Origin: Diospyros lotus
Taxonomy: Eukaryota; Streptophyta; Magnoliopsida; Ericales; Ebenaceae
Length of the DNA stretch: 64,000 bases
Reading direction: 5' to 3'
Assembly (NCBI RefSeq): GCF_014633365.1
Contig: NC_068343.1
Coordinates: forward strand, 27,187,307 to 27,251,306
The notes under the pieces are model-generated. The model was not told the origin of the DNA and searched no databases. It saw only the letters and a list, made by a program, of their open reading frames with translations. The first letter of the stretch is position 1, and each line of letters starts with the position of its first letter. The position numbers and the translations under genes are program-made. Shown here piece after piece: positions 48,070-59,875 of this stretch.

Positions 48070-49109
48070 TGTAACACCCCCTCTCCTAGAACTGCCCGAG
48101 AAGAGGTGCTACTGGGGATAATAAAATAAACTAACTGATAAACTGAAATCTGATACCATGACTGAACATCTCAATCAACTGGAATAAAAACTCTTAGTCA
48201 ATACAAACTGAAATGCATAAACTCTTACTGAGGGACAATCCCTCAACTGAAATATAAAATAAGATCTAATCTAAGTAAACTCTATAGAACTCAACAGACT
48301 CCTAGACATCTTTTATCTTGAGCGGCTCCACGTACACACACTACTGAACACTGCTGCTAGGCCCCACATCTGATACTCCCCTGCTAGAACCTGGAGGGGT
48401 GAAGAGTACAAGGTGAGCTACAAAAGCTCAGCAAGTAATAAGCTGGAAAGAATATTGAAGCTGAATCGAAGAATATCGATACTGATAAATAACTTACTGA
48501 ACTTGTACTGTATATTCACTATCTGAATTGCATTCATAAAAATGTAATGCACATAAACTGTAAACTAAATGCAGGTATGCAACTTTGGCTCATAAGCCCA
48601 CATAATCTGATAATACATACCTGTCTGAACTGAAACCTGCATACATAAAAACTGTAAGCACATACTGTGGGCAAAGCCCCTAGCCCCCTGGTTGCCACCA
48701 GGCGAGCAACTCATAAACTGAGCTGAAACTGAAACTGAAATTGAAACTGAAACTGATGGGATCCCCGCGGACAAGCCGCCTAGCGCGCATAATGCAATGC
48801 AATGCTCACATAAATGCTGGCACATGATATGTAGTGCTCCATATAAAGTCATGCTCAATGCTCATACCAAAATGTATGCACATAATCTCACAAAATAATG
48901 ATGATCATGTCAAAATAAAATAATATTGAACATGATATGATCTTCATCTATATATTGGAATACAAAGATTCTATGAATTATGATTTATGGTATGGGTATG
49001 ATTAACTTGTCATGTTCTGGCTTATGAATTCAATGTTGGAGGGTATTGAATACATTGATTGAATTAAACTTGAATTAGGATTCACTGGAAGCTAAATTGG
49101 ATTTATGGA

Positions 49110-49450
49110 AAAGTCATCCGGATATCAGAAAGGATATCAGGATAAGAAGAAAGACATCCGGATATGAAGAAGGCTCATCCGGATACACTGACATTCAAAG
49201 AAGAAGCTATTCGGATATGAACTAGGACATCCGAATTTGATTCTGGTCATCAGGATATCTCACTGATGCGTTCGGATATAACTGGGGACTATTTGAATGA
49301 AAAATTCAACTTTTAAGGGAGGCATCCGGATATCAGGCGAGACATCCGAATATTATCTTGACCTTTCCGGATGTATAAACAAACCATCCGGATATCATGC
49401 TCGAAGAACTTTAGATACATCTGGATACGATACAAGGTATCTGGATATTA
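49110..49450. repeat. ATCCGGAT palindrome cluster, copy 2 LTR
   Basis: About 13 ATCCGGAT or near-variant motifs lie at irregular spacing, co-linear with 34050-34350. The cluster stops abruptly at the 33-bp array. Confidence 0.85.
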
Positions 49451-49466
49451 GAACTTAGAGTAATAG

Positions 49467-50000
49467 AACTTGCAATCCAAAATGGATGAGGATTAATAGA
49501 ACTTGCAATCCAAAATGGATGAGGATTAATGGAACTTGCAATCCAAAATGGATAAGGATTAATGGAACTTGCAATCCAAAATGGATGAGGATTACTGGAA
49601 CTTGCAATCCAAAATGGATAAGGATTAATCGAACTTGCAATCCAAAATGGATAAGGATTTATAGAACTTGCAATCCAAAATGGATAAGGATTAATCGAAC
49701 TTGCAATCCAAAATGGATAAGGATTTATAGAACTTGCAATCCAAAATGGATAAGGATTTATAGAACTTGCAATCCAAAATGGATGAGGATTAATAGAACT
49801 TGCAATCCAAAATGGATGAGGATTAATAGAACTTGCAATCCAAAATGGATAAGGATTAACGGAACTTGCAATTCAAAATGGATAAGGATTACTGGAACTT
49901 GCAATCCAATATGGATAAGGATTACTAGAACTTGCAATCCAAAATGGATCAGGATTACTGGAACTTGTAATCCAAAATGGATGAGGATTAATAGAACTTG
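49467..50000. repeat. 33-bp tandem repeat, 16 units
   Basis: Sixteen head-to-tail units begin AACTTGCAATCCAAAATGG and vary mainly at GATGAG/GATAAG and at a three-base AAT/ACT/TAT site. Because 33 is divisible by three, both strands stay open: plus frame units read RINRTCNPKWI, minus frame units ILIHFGLQV. There are no spacers, so this is not CRISPR. No start context, signal or homology supports a protein. Confidence 0.95.
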
Positions 50001-50805
50001 CTCATAACTTCACTGTTATACGCATATATATATATATACGTCTCTGCTTACTGATATAAAATCTGAGAACTCAATGAAGAACTGGAATCATCTGAAAAAC
50101 TGATATAAACCTGTAATGGAAGGGATTACAGGAAGAATACTTGCCTGATAGAACTCTCTGATCGAACCCTGGAGCGATCCTGAAGACTCTAGCAAGCCTC
50201 TGCTATCTCTTAGCCTTTCTGTTCTTCACATAATGTGAAGAAAAGCTAAGCTATGGGCACTATATATAGACATAAAGTCATAGATCCCTTTCCTTTTATA
50301 ACTTGGAATCCCTCTCCCAATTGAACTTTGAGACTCTCAAAACCTTCTCCTATTGGGACTATGAGACTCTTAATCCAATTCCATCTCATACATGGATTCT
50401 CATTCTTCTTTAAATACATAGTCCCACTTAATTAATAATAATACAAAAATTATTATTAAAACTCTCAAATAATAATAAAACTCCAAAATTACCTTCATGC
50501 CCTTGCATTTAATTTCTACAAAATAAATGTCATTTAAATGCTATCTAAATACTATTCTCTCAATTAAAAATCACTAGTTTGCCACATTGGCAAATTCCTT
50601 TAACTCCAACATTAAAAAGAGATAAATGCTATTCTTTTCCTTCAAAATCTCTAAATTGCCATATTAAATAATTAATTGACAAAATCTCTTAATCAATACT
50701 TCAATAATTAATTAAATAACTCCTGAAAAAATATTGGGCCCTCTAACGGGTCGTTACAATTTCTCCCCTCCTTAAAAGAATTTAGTCCTCCAAATTCGTA
50801 CCTGG

Positions 50806-53800
50806 TTACTCAAACGAGGGGTAAAGACGCCTCATCTATTCTTCTAATTCTCACGTCGCCTCTTCTGACGAGTGTCGCTTCCAATTAACCTTAACAAGAG
50901 GAATTGATTGGTTCCTCAAAATCTTTTCTTTTCGCTCTAGAATACTGGTAGGCATCTCTTCATAAGACATATCTTCTCCATCTTCAAGAGTCTAAAAATC
51001 AATCACATGCTAAGGATCTGAAACACGTTATGAACATGGGACAACTGAGATGTCAAAGCTAACTCATATGCCAAAGTCCCTATCCGTCTCAAAATCTCGA
51101 ACGGACCAATGTAACGAGGACTAAGCTTCCCTGTTACGCCAAATCTGCAAACTCCTTTAATAGGCATGACTCTTAACCAAACATGGTCGCCTACCTCAAA
51201 CTTGAGGTCTTGATGTCGCTTATCTGCATAGCTCTTCTGTCTGTCTTGTGCTGTCTTCATTTTTGCTTTGATCACTCGGATCTTTTCTGTCGTTTGCTTG
51301 ACAATTTTTGGACCTAATAAAGCCTATCACCAATCTCTTCCCAACATATCGACGATCGACATGGTCGCCCATACAAAGCCTCATAGGGTGACATTCCAAT
51401 ACTTGAGTGGAAACTATTATTGTAGACAAATTCTACCAAAGGTGGATACTCATCCCAACTAGCTTGGAAATCTAGAACATAAGCTCTGAACATGTTCTCG
51501 AGAGTCCTAATAGTCCTCTCTGACTGGCTATTTGTCTGCGGATCAAATACTGTATAAACTTCAACTGAGATCCCAATGCCTCATGCAAAGCTCCCCAAAA
51601 ATGAGAATTAAAATGAGGATCTTGATCTGATACAATGCTGGATGAAACACCGTGTCACTTCACGATCTCCTCAATATCAATTCTTGCAAATCTATTCAAT
51701 GGGTAAGTCTTCTTAATAGGCAGAAAATGGGCTAATTTAGCCAAACCAACAATAATCACCCATATAGCATCATAGCCTCTAATCGTCCTGGTAAACCCAT
51801 CACAAAAATCTATATCAACATTATCCCATTTCCACTCTGGAATAGGTAATGGAACTAATAAATCTACGGGTTTCTAATGTTCCGCTTTTAACTTGCTGAC
51901 ATACTGAACACTGTGAAACATATTTTGTTACATCTTTCTTCATACCACACCACCAATACTATCACTTTAGGTTATGGTATATCTTTGCAACACCTGGATA
52001 AATAGTATAACGACTTTTGTGTGCTTCATTTAAAATCTCCTGCTTAAGACTCCCATCATCGGGTATACAAATACATCCTTGAAATAAGAGTATACCATCA
52101 CTCCATAGAGTATATCTCAAAGGAGAAAATTTCTCAATATCTGCTTAAATCTGAGCCAACTTCTTATCTTTTGATTGTTGGTCCTTGATTAAATCAAACA
52201 ACTCGGGTTGCACCCTCATATAAGCGCAACTCATCACTGTACTATCATTTGGGACTAAGATAGATAGAGCACTCAATTTCTCCATTAACTTCCATTCTTG
52301 AACCATCATCGTAGCCATAGAAGCTCCTCGTCGACTTAAAGCATCGACTACTACGTTAACCCTTCCTGGATGATACATAATCTCTCAATCAAAGTCTTTA
52401 AATAACTCGACCCAACGTCTCTGCCTCATGTTTAATTCTTTCTGGGATAGAAAAAAATGTAAACTCTTATGATCTTTATAAATCTCAACCTTCTCACTAT
52501 ATAAATAGTGTCTCCATATCTTTAATGCAAATACTGCTGCTGTCAACTCTAAATCATGAGTAGGGTAGTTCACCTCGTGTTTCTTCAATTATTTGGAAGC
52601 ATAAGCATTAACTCAACCTTCTTACATCAATACACATCCCAAACTTGAATGGGAAGCATTATTATAGATGGAAAATTTCTCTCCACTCCTTGGTATAGCT
52701 AAGACTGGTGCGGTGGTCAACTTCTGCTTTAATTCTTGGAAAGCACGTTCACACGCGTCATTCCATTCCAACTTCTCTCATTTCCTTGTTATCTTAGTCA
52801 TAGGGGAAGATAAACGAATAAATCCCTCAATGAATCACCTATAATATCCTGCAAGACCTAGAAAACTACGTATCTTTGTCACTATCGTAGGTCTCGGCCA
52901 ATCCATAACTGCTTTAGTCCTGTCTACATCTACTGAAATACCATCTCCTGACACCACATGGCCTTGAAATCCAATTTGAGTGAGCCAAAACTCACACTTA
53001 CTAAACTTGACATAAAGTTGCTCTTCTCTAAGCCTCTACAGTTCCAAAGTAAAATGCTCTGTATACTCATCTACACTGGGTGAGTAGACTAGGATGTCAT
53101 CGATGAAGACAATAATGAAACAATCTAGGTACTCACGTAGAACTCGATTCATCAAATCCATGAAAATAACTGGAGCATTCGTTAACCCAAATGGCATCAC
53201 CACAAACTCATAGTGTCCATAGTGAGTCCTGAAAGCAATCTTCTGAATATCATTATCTCTGACTCGCAGCTGGTGGTATCCTGATATCAAATCTATCTTC
53301 GAGAATACCTTAGCTCCTCACAACTGGTCTAATAAATCATCCACTCGACGTAAAGGATACTTGTTCTTCACTGTCACCTAATTCAACTTGCAATAATCTA
53401 TGAACAACCTTAAAGATCCATCTTTCTTCCTTACGAACAATACTGGTGCACCCTCATGGGGATGAACTAGGTTAGATAAAACCCTTTTTCTATTAATTCT
53501 TCTAACTGGGCTTTCAACTCCTTTAGCTCATTAGGTGCCATTCGATATGGATCCTTAGAAATAGGCTGTATACCAAGCAATAACTCAATAGGAAACTCTG
53601 CTCCTCTCCGAGGAGGTAATCCTGATAATTCATTAAGGAAACATCTGAGAAATCTTGTACTACTGGCACCTCAAACAACTTTCTCTTGCTTCCCTCATCT
53701 GAGGTAACAAAAACTAGGTAAGTTTCACATCCATTACACATTAGCTTCTCTACTTTCATCTTTGAAATCATAGGAATCGTAGCCATAGGCTTGACTCCTC

Positions 53801-53880
53801 TATCTATCTGAACTGGCTGTCGAGGTAAGCTCTTGCATAATGCCTTGACAATCAATCCATGCCAAGGATCAAATTAAAAT
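50806..53880 (-). pseudogene. Chromovirus pol, copy 2, heavily broken
   Basis: This is co-linear with copy 1. RT lies at 53036-53290 with FIDDILVYS, RNase H near 52385-52588 ([10 protein letters not shown]), the integrase C-terminus at 51003-51275, and a chromodomain-like tail ends at 50806. Stops occur at 53036, 51959 and 50992, the same codons that are stops in copy 1 (4134, 3057, 2076), plus others. The linker after NVFQ has lost the MLRKYVLDP stretch. Integrase residues 51300-52000 contain additional frameshifts. Confidence 0.9.
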
Positions 53881-54563
53881 CCCTAACATCAAGAATTCCT
53901 AAGTCTCCAAATAACTTCTTATCATGTACCTCGATCTCACAATTCTCAAACATTTCTCTTGATAGCATATGCTTGCTGAATTACCGTGGTATAATCCACA
54001 CTCTAAACTCCTCCAAAAGCGTGGCAAATATCAACACGCAATCGTCTCTGAGATTTAATAGCCTTCTTAGCTTTAGTGGACACTAACTCTGAGGCCTATC
54101 TAGTCAAGGATGTAAACTCTCCCTCACCTTGGGCCACTGTCTTGGTACCTTACACTAACTCAACGAACTCAAAAACTTTCTGGTCCTTAACCCATGCTGA
54201 ATAATAAGCGTCATTTAACACTTGCTAAAACTCGACCCATGCGGGTTCTTGATTACCAATCTCTAGCGGGCGATCTTCCACCATCTCTCGGCATCGCCTC
54301 TAAACAAGAATGTGCTAAGTCGCACTCGGCGATCGTCTGTACAATTGATAGCATCCAATTCTCAACTACTGCTGCATTTGTGCCTCCATGGAATGCTGAT
54401 GGTCAGAAGACCATGAAATCCTTTAATAACTAGCTCCCTGTATCTGCCTCCACAACTAGAGTTGCTGGAGCGACTGGCTTATTGCCTCTACTACCTCCTA
54501 TTTCTTGGGAAACTTGTGATTCCCTTACCTAATTAGTAACTAGGGTATCTATCACCCTCATCA
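53880..54563 (-). pseudogene. Chromovirus protease/gag remnant, copy 2
   Basis: Near 53955-53975 protease sequence (EKFENCEIEV region) joins directly to gag sequence equivalent to 5745 in copy 1. This deletes about 650 bp, including the protease DTGS site and all the zinc knuckles. Gag core sequence continues to 54563, where it is cut mid-gene by a copia-type LTR. The gag start and primer site are absent. Confidence 0.82.
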
Positions 54564-56058
54564 TGTTGGAAATGTATGCCCTAAAGACACGTTTTGTTTA
54601 ATTTATGGTAATGATGTTTCTTTTATTCAGTTTATGGCACATATATTATTTGCATTTAATTGTTGGAAAGGTGTCCATGCTATTAAGTAAGTGATTCATG
54701 TGATGGGTCGTTCTTCACAGTTAGGCATGAATCATGGGTACTTAATAAGCAAGAAAATATAACTCTTGATCTTTTGATAGAACTGGGCATTCTATCATGA
54801 TAAGATCATTGTGCAATAGATCCTAATGGAGGATGGCTTGCCTTAGCCAGTAAACAGTCCGTTTACTCTAATTGTACAAGCGCATTTGGAATGCGTAGAG
54901 TGGACCTGTGATAGAAGCTAATGACAAAGTACTAATTATCATGGAGCTAGTCTATCACTGCTACTACGTGGACGAGTACTCTAATACTTGAGTATTAGTT
55001 GGTGGTCTAGTGAACCTAGATCTATATTCTTGGATTCATTGTAAGTGAGGTCTATCAAAGATCAATATCTTTTTGAGTTGGGAGTATGGTTTCTAATTAG
55101 CTAAGACAGACTATTACAAGATAGTTTCTGTGATTCACCCCCTTGTGATTGTCCAAGAATAATCGAATAATCCAGGGCCCTGGGAACGTGACTTAAGAGT
55201 GTGTGCTTCTGGGTAGCTCCCAGTGATAAGCAAGTACATTCGAGTAGTCACGGATTATTGGACTAGTGATCTAAGGATGGTAGAAGTCATTTAGAAAGGT
55301 GTTAGTACATTATTCCTTTCTAAATGATGGGTGTTACGCAGAGGGGTATTTTCGTCATTACACTAGTAGGTCAAAGACATGGCATATGCAAAATTATTCG
55401 TGGGGTCAGTGTTACCATATGGTGATAGTTGGAACACTTAGAATGACAAAAATATAGCTACTAGGTAGCAGGGATATTTTGGTCATTTTAGCAGCCGTGA
55501 ATAATTTGTCTTTTGGTCCCCGGGGTAGCTCGATGTAACTCATGTATTTTTAATACATTTGGCTTGTTGGATGAATTACATTAAGAGAGAGTTATTTTAT
55601 TTAGAATGGTCCATTGGGCTAAAATAAAATAATAGTTCATTAGGGTTTTAATTAATTAATTGGGCTAACCCAATTAGAAAATTAATTAAAAGGTCTTGGC
55701 CCATTAGGGATTGGCCCACTAGGGTTTTTTTTTAACCCTAGGGTTCTCCCTATATATATATCTCTCTTTAGTTGTTTTTTCATCTAAGTCGTTTTTTATT
55801 CTCCTTCACCGAAGAGAGGCCACGAGTTCGAGTCATACTCCGGAAGATCGAAAGGGGGCGTTTTTGAGTTCTGATGCGACGGAGCCGAAGGCTAGCAGGA
55901 CAGCCGTCGTCTCCTCCACGCGAAGAAGCTCCCATCGCTCCATTCCGTCCGGTAATCCGCCGTAAAAGTAAGTCTCCTAGACTCTAACCAATACGAGGAT
56001 CGTTTTTATTTTAAAACGCTTCCGTTGCATGCTTTTGATCCTCGTTCATGATCCTACA
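54564..56058 (+). mobile_element. Copia-type LTR, solo or remnant
   Basis: It begins TGTTGGAAATGTATGCCC and ends CATGATCCTACA, about 1495 bp. A TATA run (CTATATATATAT) lies near 55751 on the plus strand, followed by a leader with CACCGAAGAGAGG. No primer site follows the end, and flanking pentamers (CATCA, TAAAC) differ, so it is not a simple insertion. No ORF. Confidence 0.65.
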
Positions 56059-56479
56059 TAAACCTATAAAAAATTGCCCAAGCGTTGGTTGAAAACAACT
56101 AGACCTATTTTGGGAACAAGATTAGACCACTCAAATGTTGGCAAAATGGGTTGAAATCTATACCAAAATGAAGCCTATCAAGTTTAGTGAACAACACATC
56201 AACCGGATCTTAATTTGAAAATAAACACAAAAAGTTATGGCTCAAAGTATACAACGTGCACAAAATCTAAAGCTCACATTCTTGTCACAGAATGCAATTC
56301 ATGGTAGGAAATGCTTGCTAGAGCTCATGGGTTTGCTACAACAAGCATGTCGCGATAGGACCACGGTATGACTTGAAAATCCCTGTTTGTGCAAAATACA
56401 CCAAAATTCTTGCACAATCCAAACTCTAACCAATAAAGCATCATTCCTTTGCAAAGATGAGGTGAAAAAAGACCTCATG
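56059..56479. other. LTR H, left part; no gene seen
   Basis: This is A/T-rich non-coding DNA. It is continuous with 58727 onward once LTR G is removed. No promoter, ORF or repeat of note. Confidence 0.45.
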
Positions 56480-56521
56480 TGACCCATAGGCTTGATTTAC
56501 CAAGAATTGAAGAAAAGTTAT

Positions 56522-57913
56522 CACTACAAAAAAATTGATTTTTTACGACGGTTCTAAAAACCACCGCAAAACATGGTATTTTACGGCGATTTCCTTAAAA
56601 TTTTGCGGCGATTTTATGAAACCGCGGCAAAATTCAGTAAAACATGTTCTTTGCGGCGGCTTTCAAAAAATCGTCGCTAAATTTAAAAAATAATTAAATA
56701 ATAAAAAAATTAAATTCCTTTTCGCGGCAGTTTCTTAGAAACTGCCACTAAATTAAAAATAATAATAATTTAAAATTAAAATTAAATTAACATTTGCGGC
56801 GGTTTTCAAAAATCGCCGCAAAATTTAAAAAAAAAATTAAAATTAAAATTAAATTAACATTTGCGGCGGTTTTCAAAAACTGCCGCAAAATTCAGAAAAT
56901 ATTAAATTTAGTGGTGGATTTTGAGAAACTGTCACTAAATTTAAAAAAAATAAATAATTTAAAAATAAAAATAAAATAAAATAATTCATTAAAAAATTAA
57001 ATTTAGCGGTGGTTTCCAAAAACTGCCGCTAAATTGAAAAAAAAATTAAAATTAAAATTAAATAAAAATCTGAAATATTAAAATTCATTATTTTCATTAA
57101 AAAAAATTAAATTTTGCTTAAGAAAATAATTAAAAATTAAATAAATGTAAAATCTTAAAAATAAATATAAAATTGCATTTAAATTAATAGCAAAATTCAT
57201 TAAAAATATAATTTTAAAAAATAAAAATAAATTTAAATTTTTTTAATAATTTTTAAAAAATATATAAAATCTTCTTTTTTATTTTTAATAAATTAATCTA
57301 TTTAATTTAACTCAATTAATTTATTTTTAATTTATTCTATTATTCCTTTAAAAATAATCAATTAATAAATATTTTTAATATATATTAAAAAATATAAAAT
57401 ATAATTCTGAAAATTAGTTGTTAGATTAGTATATAATATATATATGTGCATATATGATAAGGAGTTCTTCGCAGATTAGGCGGTTTGCGCGCGCGCGGGC
57501 ACGCACAAGAGGTCTTGGGTTCGAAACTTGAGGAGAGCATGCTGGGATTTAATTTCCAGCATCACCATGTGGCTCGCGCACAAGCGGCCACGTGGCGCGC
57601 AAGGGCGGGGCGGGCTGGCTTGTGCGAGCCTTAAAAAAATTAAATTTTTTATTTTAGCGACGGTTTTGAAACCGTCGCTAAAATTAATTTTTTTTAATTT
57701 TTAAAAATAAAATTTAAAAAAAATTAAAAAAATAAAATTTTAATTTAGCGGCGGTTTCAAAATCACCACTAAATATTATCGTAACTACCGCTAAATTACT
57801 TATTTAGCGGCAGTTTTTAAAACCACCGTAAAATTTAAAATTAGTGGCGGTTATTCCAGTGGTTACTGAAAACCGCCGCTAAACGCTCCGCGACGGCTGA
57901 TTTTTTTGTAGTG
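56522..57913. mobile_element. Non-autonomous CACTA transposon
   Basis: The terminal inverted repeats are CACTACAAAAAAAT at 56522 and its exact complement ending GTAGTG at 57913. The 3-bp target duplication TAT is at 56519-56521 and 57914-57916. Subterminal regions are packed with TTTGCGGCGGTTTTC-type repeats on both strands, the transposase-binding arrangement usual in CACTA elements. The centre is A/T-rich, with a GC-rich island at 57480-57620. It has no transposase ORF and is 1392 bp, so it must rely on an autonomous relative. Confidence 0.95.
57480..57625 (+). other. GC-rich island with Pol III B-box-like motif inside CACTA
   Basis: About 145 bp of strongly GC-rich sequence lies in an otherwise A/T-rich element. 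GGTTCGAAAC at 57518-57527 matches the tRNA B-box consensus, and a weak A-box-like stretch lies about 40-50 bp upstream. I cannot fold a full tRNA. It could be a captured tRNA or SINE head, or chance. Confidence 0.35.
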
Positions 57914-58726
57914 TATACAAATTACACTCAACCAGATTGTAACAAATCCTTTCACCAAGGATGGGTTGTTAAAGACCCAACAGTCTAAACATGGAGGAAA
58001 TCATATGATTTACTTTCTAGAATAAAAAATAAGAGAGGAGTTTACATCCTTGGAGCAATAGAAGAACTTACACCCCTTGAGCAATTAGAGTAAGAAAACG
58101 TACTCAAGGGAAGATGGAAAGAGGAAGGAACTTGCCTCTTTTGAAATCGATACCCTTACCAAGAATCTAATCCACCTCTTCCAAATATTTGTCCTCTAAA
58201 CTCAGCCTCCAATTCCTCTTTTGAAGCACCAAATTTAAAGAGAGAGTTGGAAATTGAAGAAGACAAGAAGAGGAGAAGAATGAAGAAGATCTATACAAGG
58301 CATGCTTATTTATATCTCTTCTTTCCCATTTTAGCCTCCCACTATAATACAAATGCCCACCTTATCCCTTATTCTCTTTTTCCTCATTTAAATAAATGGA
58401 AAATACATTTATACACACATACAAGCCCCCAATCGGTAACCCCATTTCCTTCCAATTCCAAGCGCACAATTGTGGACTTTTCCACATTTGAATTTTCAAC
58501 CACTTTGCCTTTGACTTTTCAACAATTCTCTTACTTTAAATTTTCAATTCTACTCACTTGGCTTGACTTAGACCTTCACACACACACACAATTTATTCAT
58601 TTTGGCTCTTGCAACACATTAAGCATTCTAAACATTTATATTATCCACTCCCAAAATATGCCACTTATAAAATAATTCCAAAATGCCAAAATATTTCAGA
58701 CCCTCTTATCAGGCCGTGACATCATG

Positions 58727-59875
58727 TCCCACAAAACCCATGCATATGACCACTTATAAACAACATGCACAATGCCAAACATAATCATGTAATCGTGTTT
58801 AAAACGCATAGGATACACTCAAGGGTAGGTAAACATGACTTAAGAAGAAGAAAATAGACATTTAAGCTTGTAGGAAGCATTTGGGCCAAAAATTTAAGTA
58901 ATCGGTAGATAGCTTCATTGGAAACCATCAACAGATTGCCCTCTAGAAGGCAATCTATCGATAGATTACCCCTAATCTATCAATAGACATAACCACAAAT
59001 CCCCCATAAACTCTGTTTCTCACAACTGAACCTTGGCAAATGGATCGAAACCTTGCTAAGTCTTCATCTTAGCAAAAGAGGCATCATTCCCAAGAAAAGT
59101 AGGGAGAATAACTCCCATTGGAAGCATTTACAAGGAGATTAAACCAGAGGAAGGAAGTAAATTACAATCATGCAGCTACTTTGCACTCAAAGCAAAGGGT
59201 TTTCTAAAAATCATTTCAAAGACTGCAATTCAAGCTTACCAATCCATAGAAAGGAAGAGAACTTGTCTTAGCTTCCTCCTTTATCAATTCCTAACTCTCC
59301 TTTACCTTCAACTCAGCTTATAGGTTTCCATACAAGGAGGATTGGATCTCTTTTTAGCTACAAAATAGAGTTTCTAAGCTAAGGGTGGTTGGAAATTGAG
59401 TTCCTATCATTTAATTTCCTTCCTTGAGAACCCTAGTAGTCATAAGAAGAAAAGAAATGGAAGAGAGAAGAACCCTAGCAATTGGAGAAGCCTTTCCGAA
59501 TTTCCACAACCTTAAAATGCTTCTTCTTCAAACATTTGCTCTTTAATTTAATCCCCCATTTCTAGCCCACTTTGGCATATTAATTGCCTTTTTTATCACT
59601 TAATTTCTATAAATTTGAAGGCCACATTTACCTTACATTTTGGCAACTTCTTCATAGCCTGCCAATTTTGACTTGTTGCCTTCTTCTTGTTTGACTTTTG
59701 AATATTCCACCCCTTTTTGCTTTCTCTTTTGACTTGTCAACCAATCTCCTTCTTTAATCCATTTATGCTTCACCTAGTATATGCCAAGTAATTCCTCAAG
59801 TTGTTTTTCCACATGTAGAGAAATTCACACAACAATACTACCTAAGTGTATCTAACCCACTATCAAGGTGTTACA
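58727..59875 (-). mobile_element. LTR H, right part
   Basis: It ends CAAGGTGTTACA at 59875, so in minus orientation it starts TGTAACACCTTG. It is continuous with 56059-56479 across LTR G. The other end is not defined, probably because the copia-type LTR cut it. It contains a cluster of AATCTATCGATAGATT-type palindromes at 58897-58985. No gene seen. Confidence 0.55.
58952..58967. repeat. Palindrome AATCTATCGATAGATT in LTR H
   Basis: This is a perfect 16-bp palindrome, with degenerate relatives at 58899-58911 (AATCGGTAGATAG) and 58974-58984 (AATCTATCAAT). Confidence 0.75.

Larger units (their letters stand above)
48070..50758 (-). mobile_element. LTR A, 3' LTR of chromovirus copy 2
   Basis: The plus strand runs TGTAACACCCCC...CGGGTCGTTACA, 2689 bp, followed by the same polypurine tract as copy 1. 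The left half is close to the solo LTR at 33048. Part of the ATCCGGAT cluster (49110-49450) is kept, and the rest is replaced by a 33-bp tandem array. The left flank is CATAC; the other end of the element is missing, so no target duplication can be tested. Confidence 0.88.
56480..58721 (-). mobile_element. Solo LTR G with perfect TSD, containing a CACTA element
   Basis: The plus strand runs TGACCCATAGG...AGGCCGTGACA with target duplication TCATG at 56475-56479 and 58722-58726. Without the CACTA insertion it is about 850 bp. A minus-strand TATA (GATATAAATAAGC) lies near 58310, supporting minus orientation. No coding sequence. Confidence 0.82.

Noticed and set aside
49467..50000. CRISPR-like regular repeats
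   Set aside because: Units are contiguous without spacers, lie in a plant LTR, and have no cas genes. It is a minisatellite.
49486..50007. 173-residue repeat protein
   Set aside because: It is open only because the repeat unit is 33 bp; the opposite strand is open too, and there is no start context or homology.
54564..56058. Full copia element
   Set aside because: No primer site, coding region or second LTR follows; only one LTR-like unit without matching target duplication is visible.
57480..57560. Functional tRNA gene in the CACTA island
   Set aside because: Only a B-box-like motif is present; no acceptor stem or anticodon arm could be paired.
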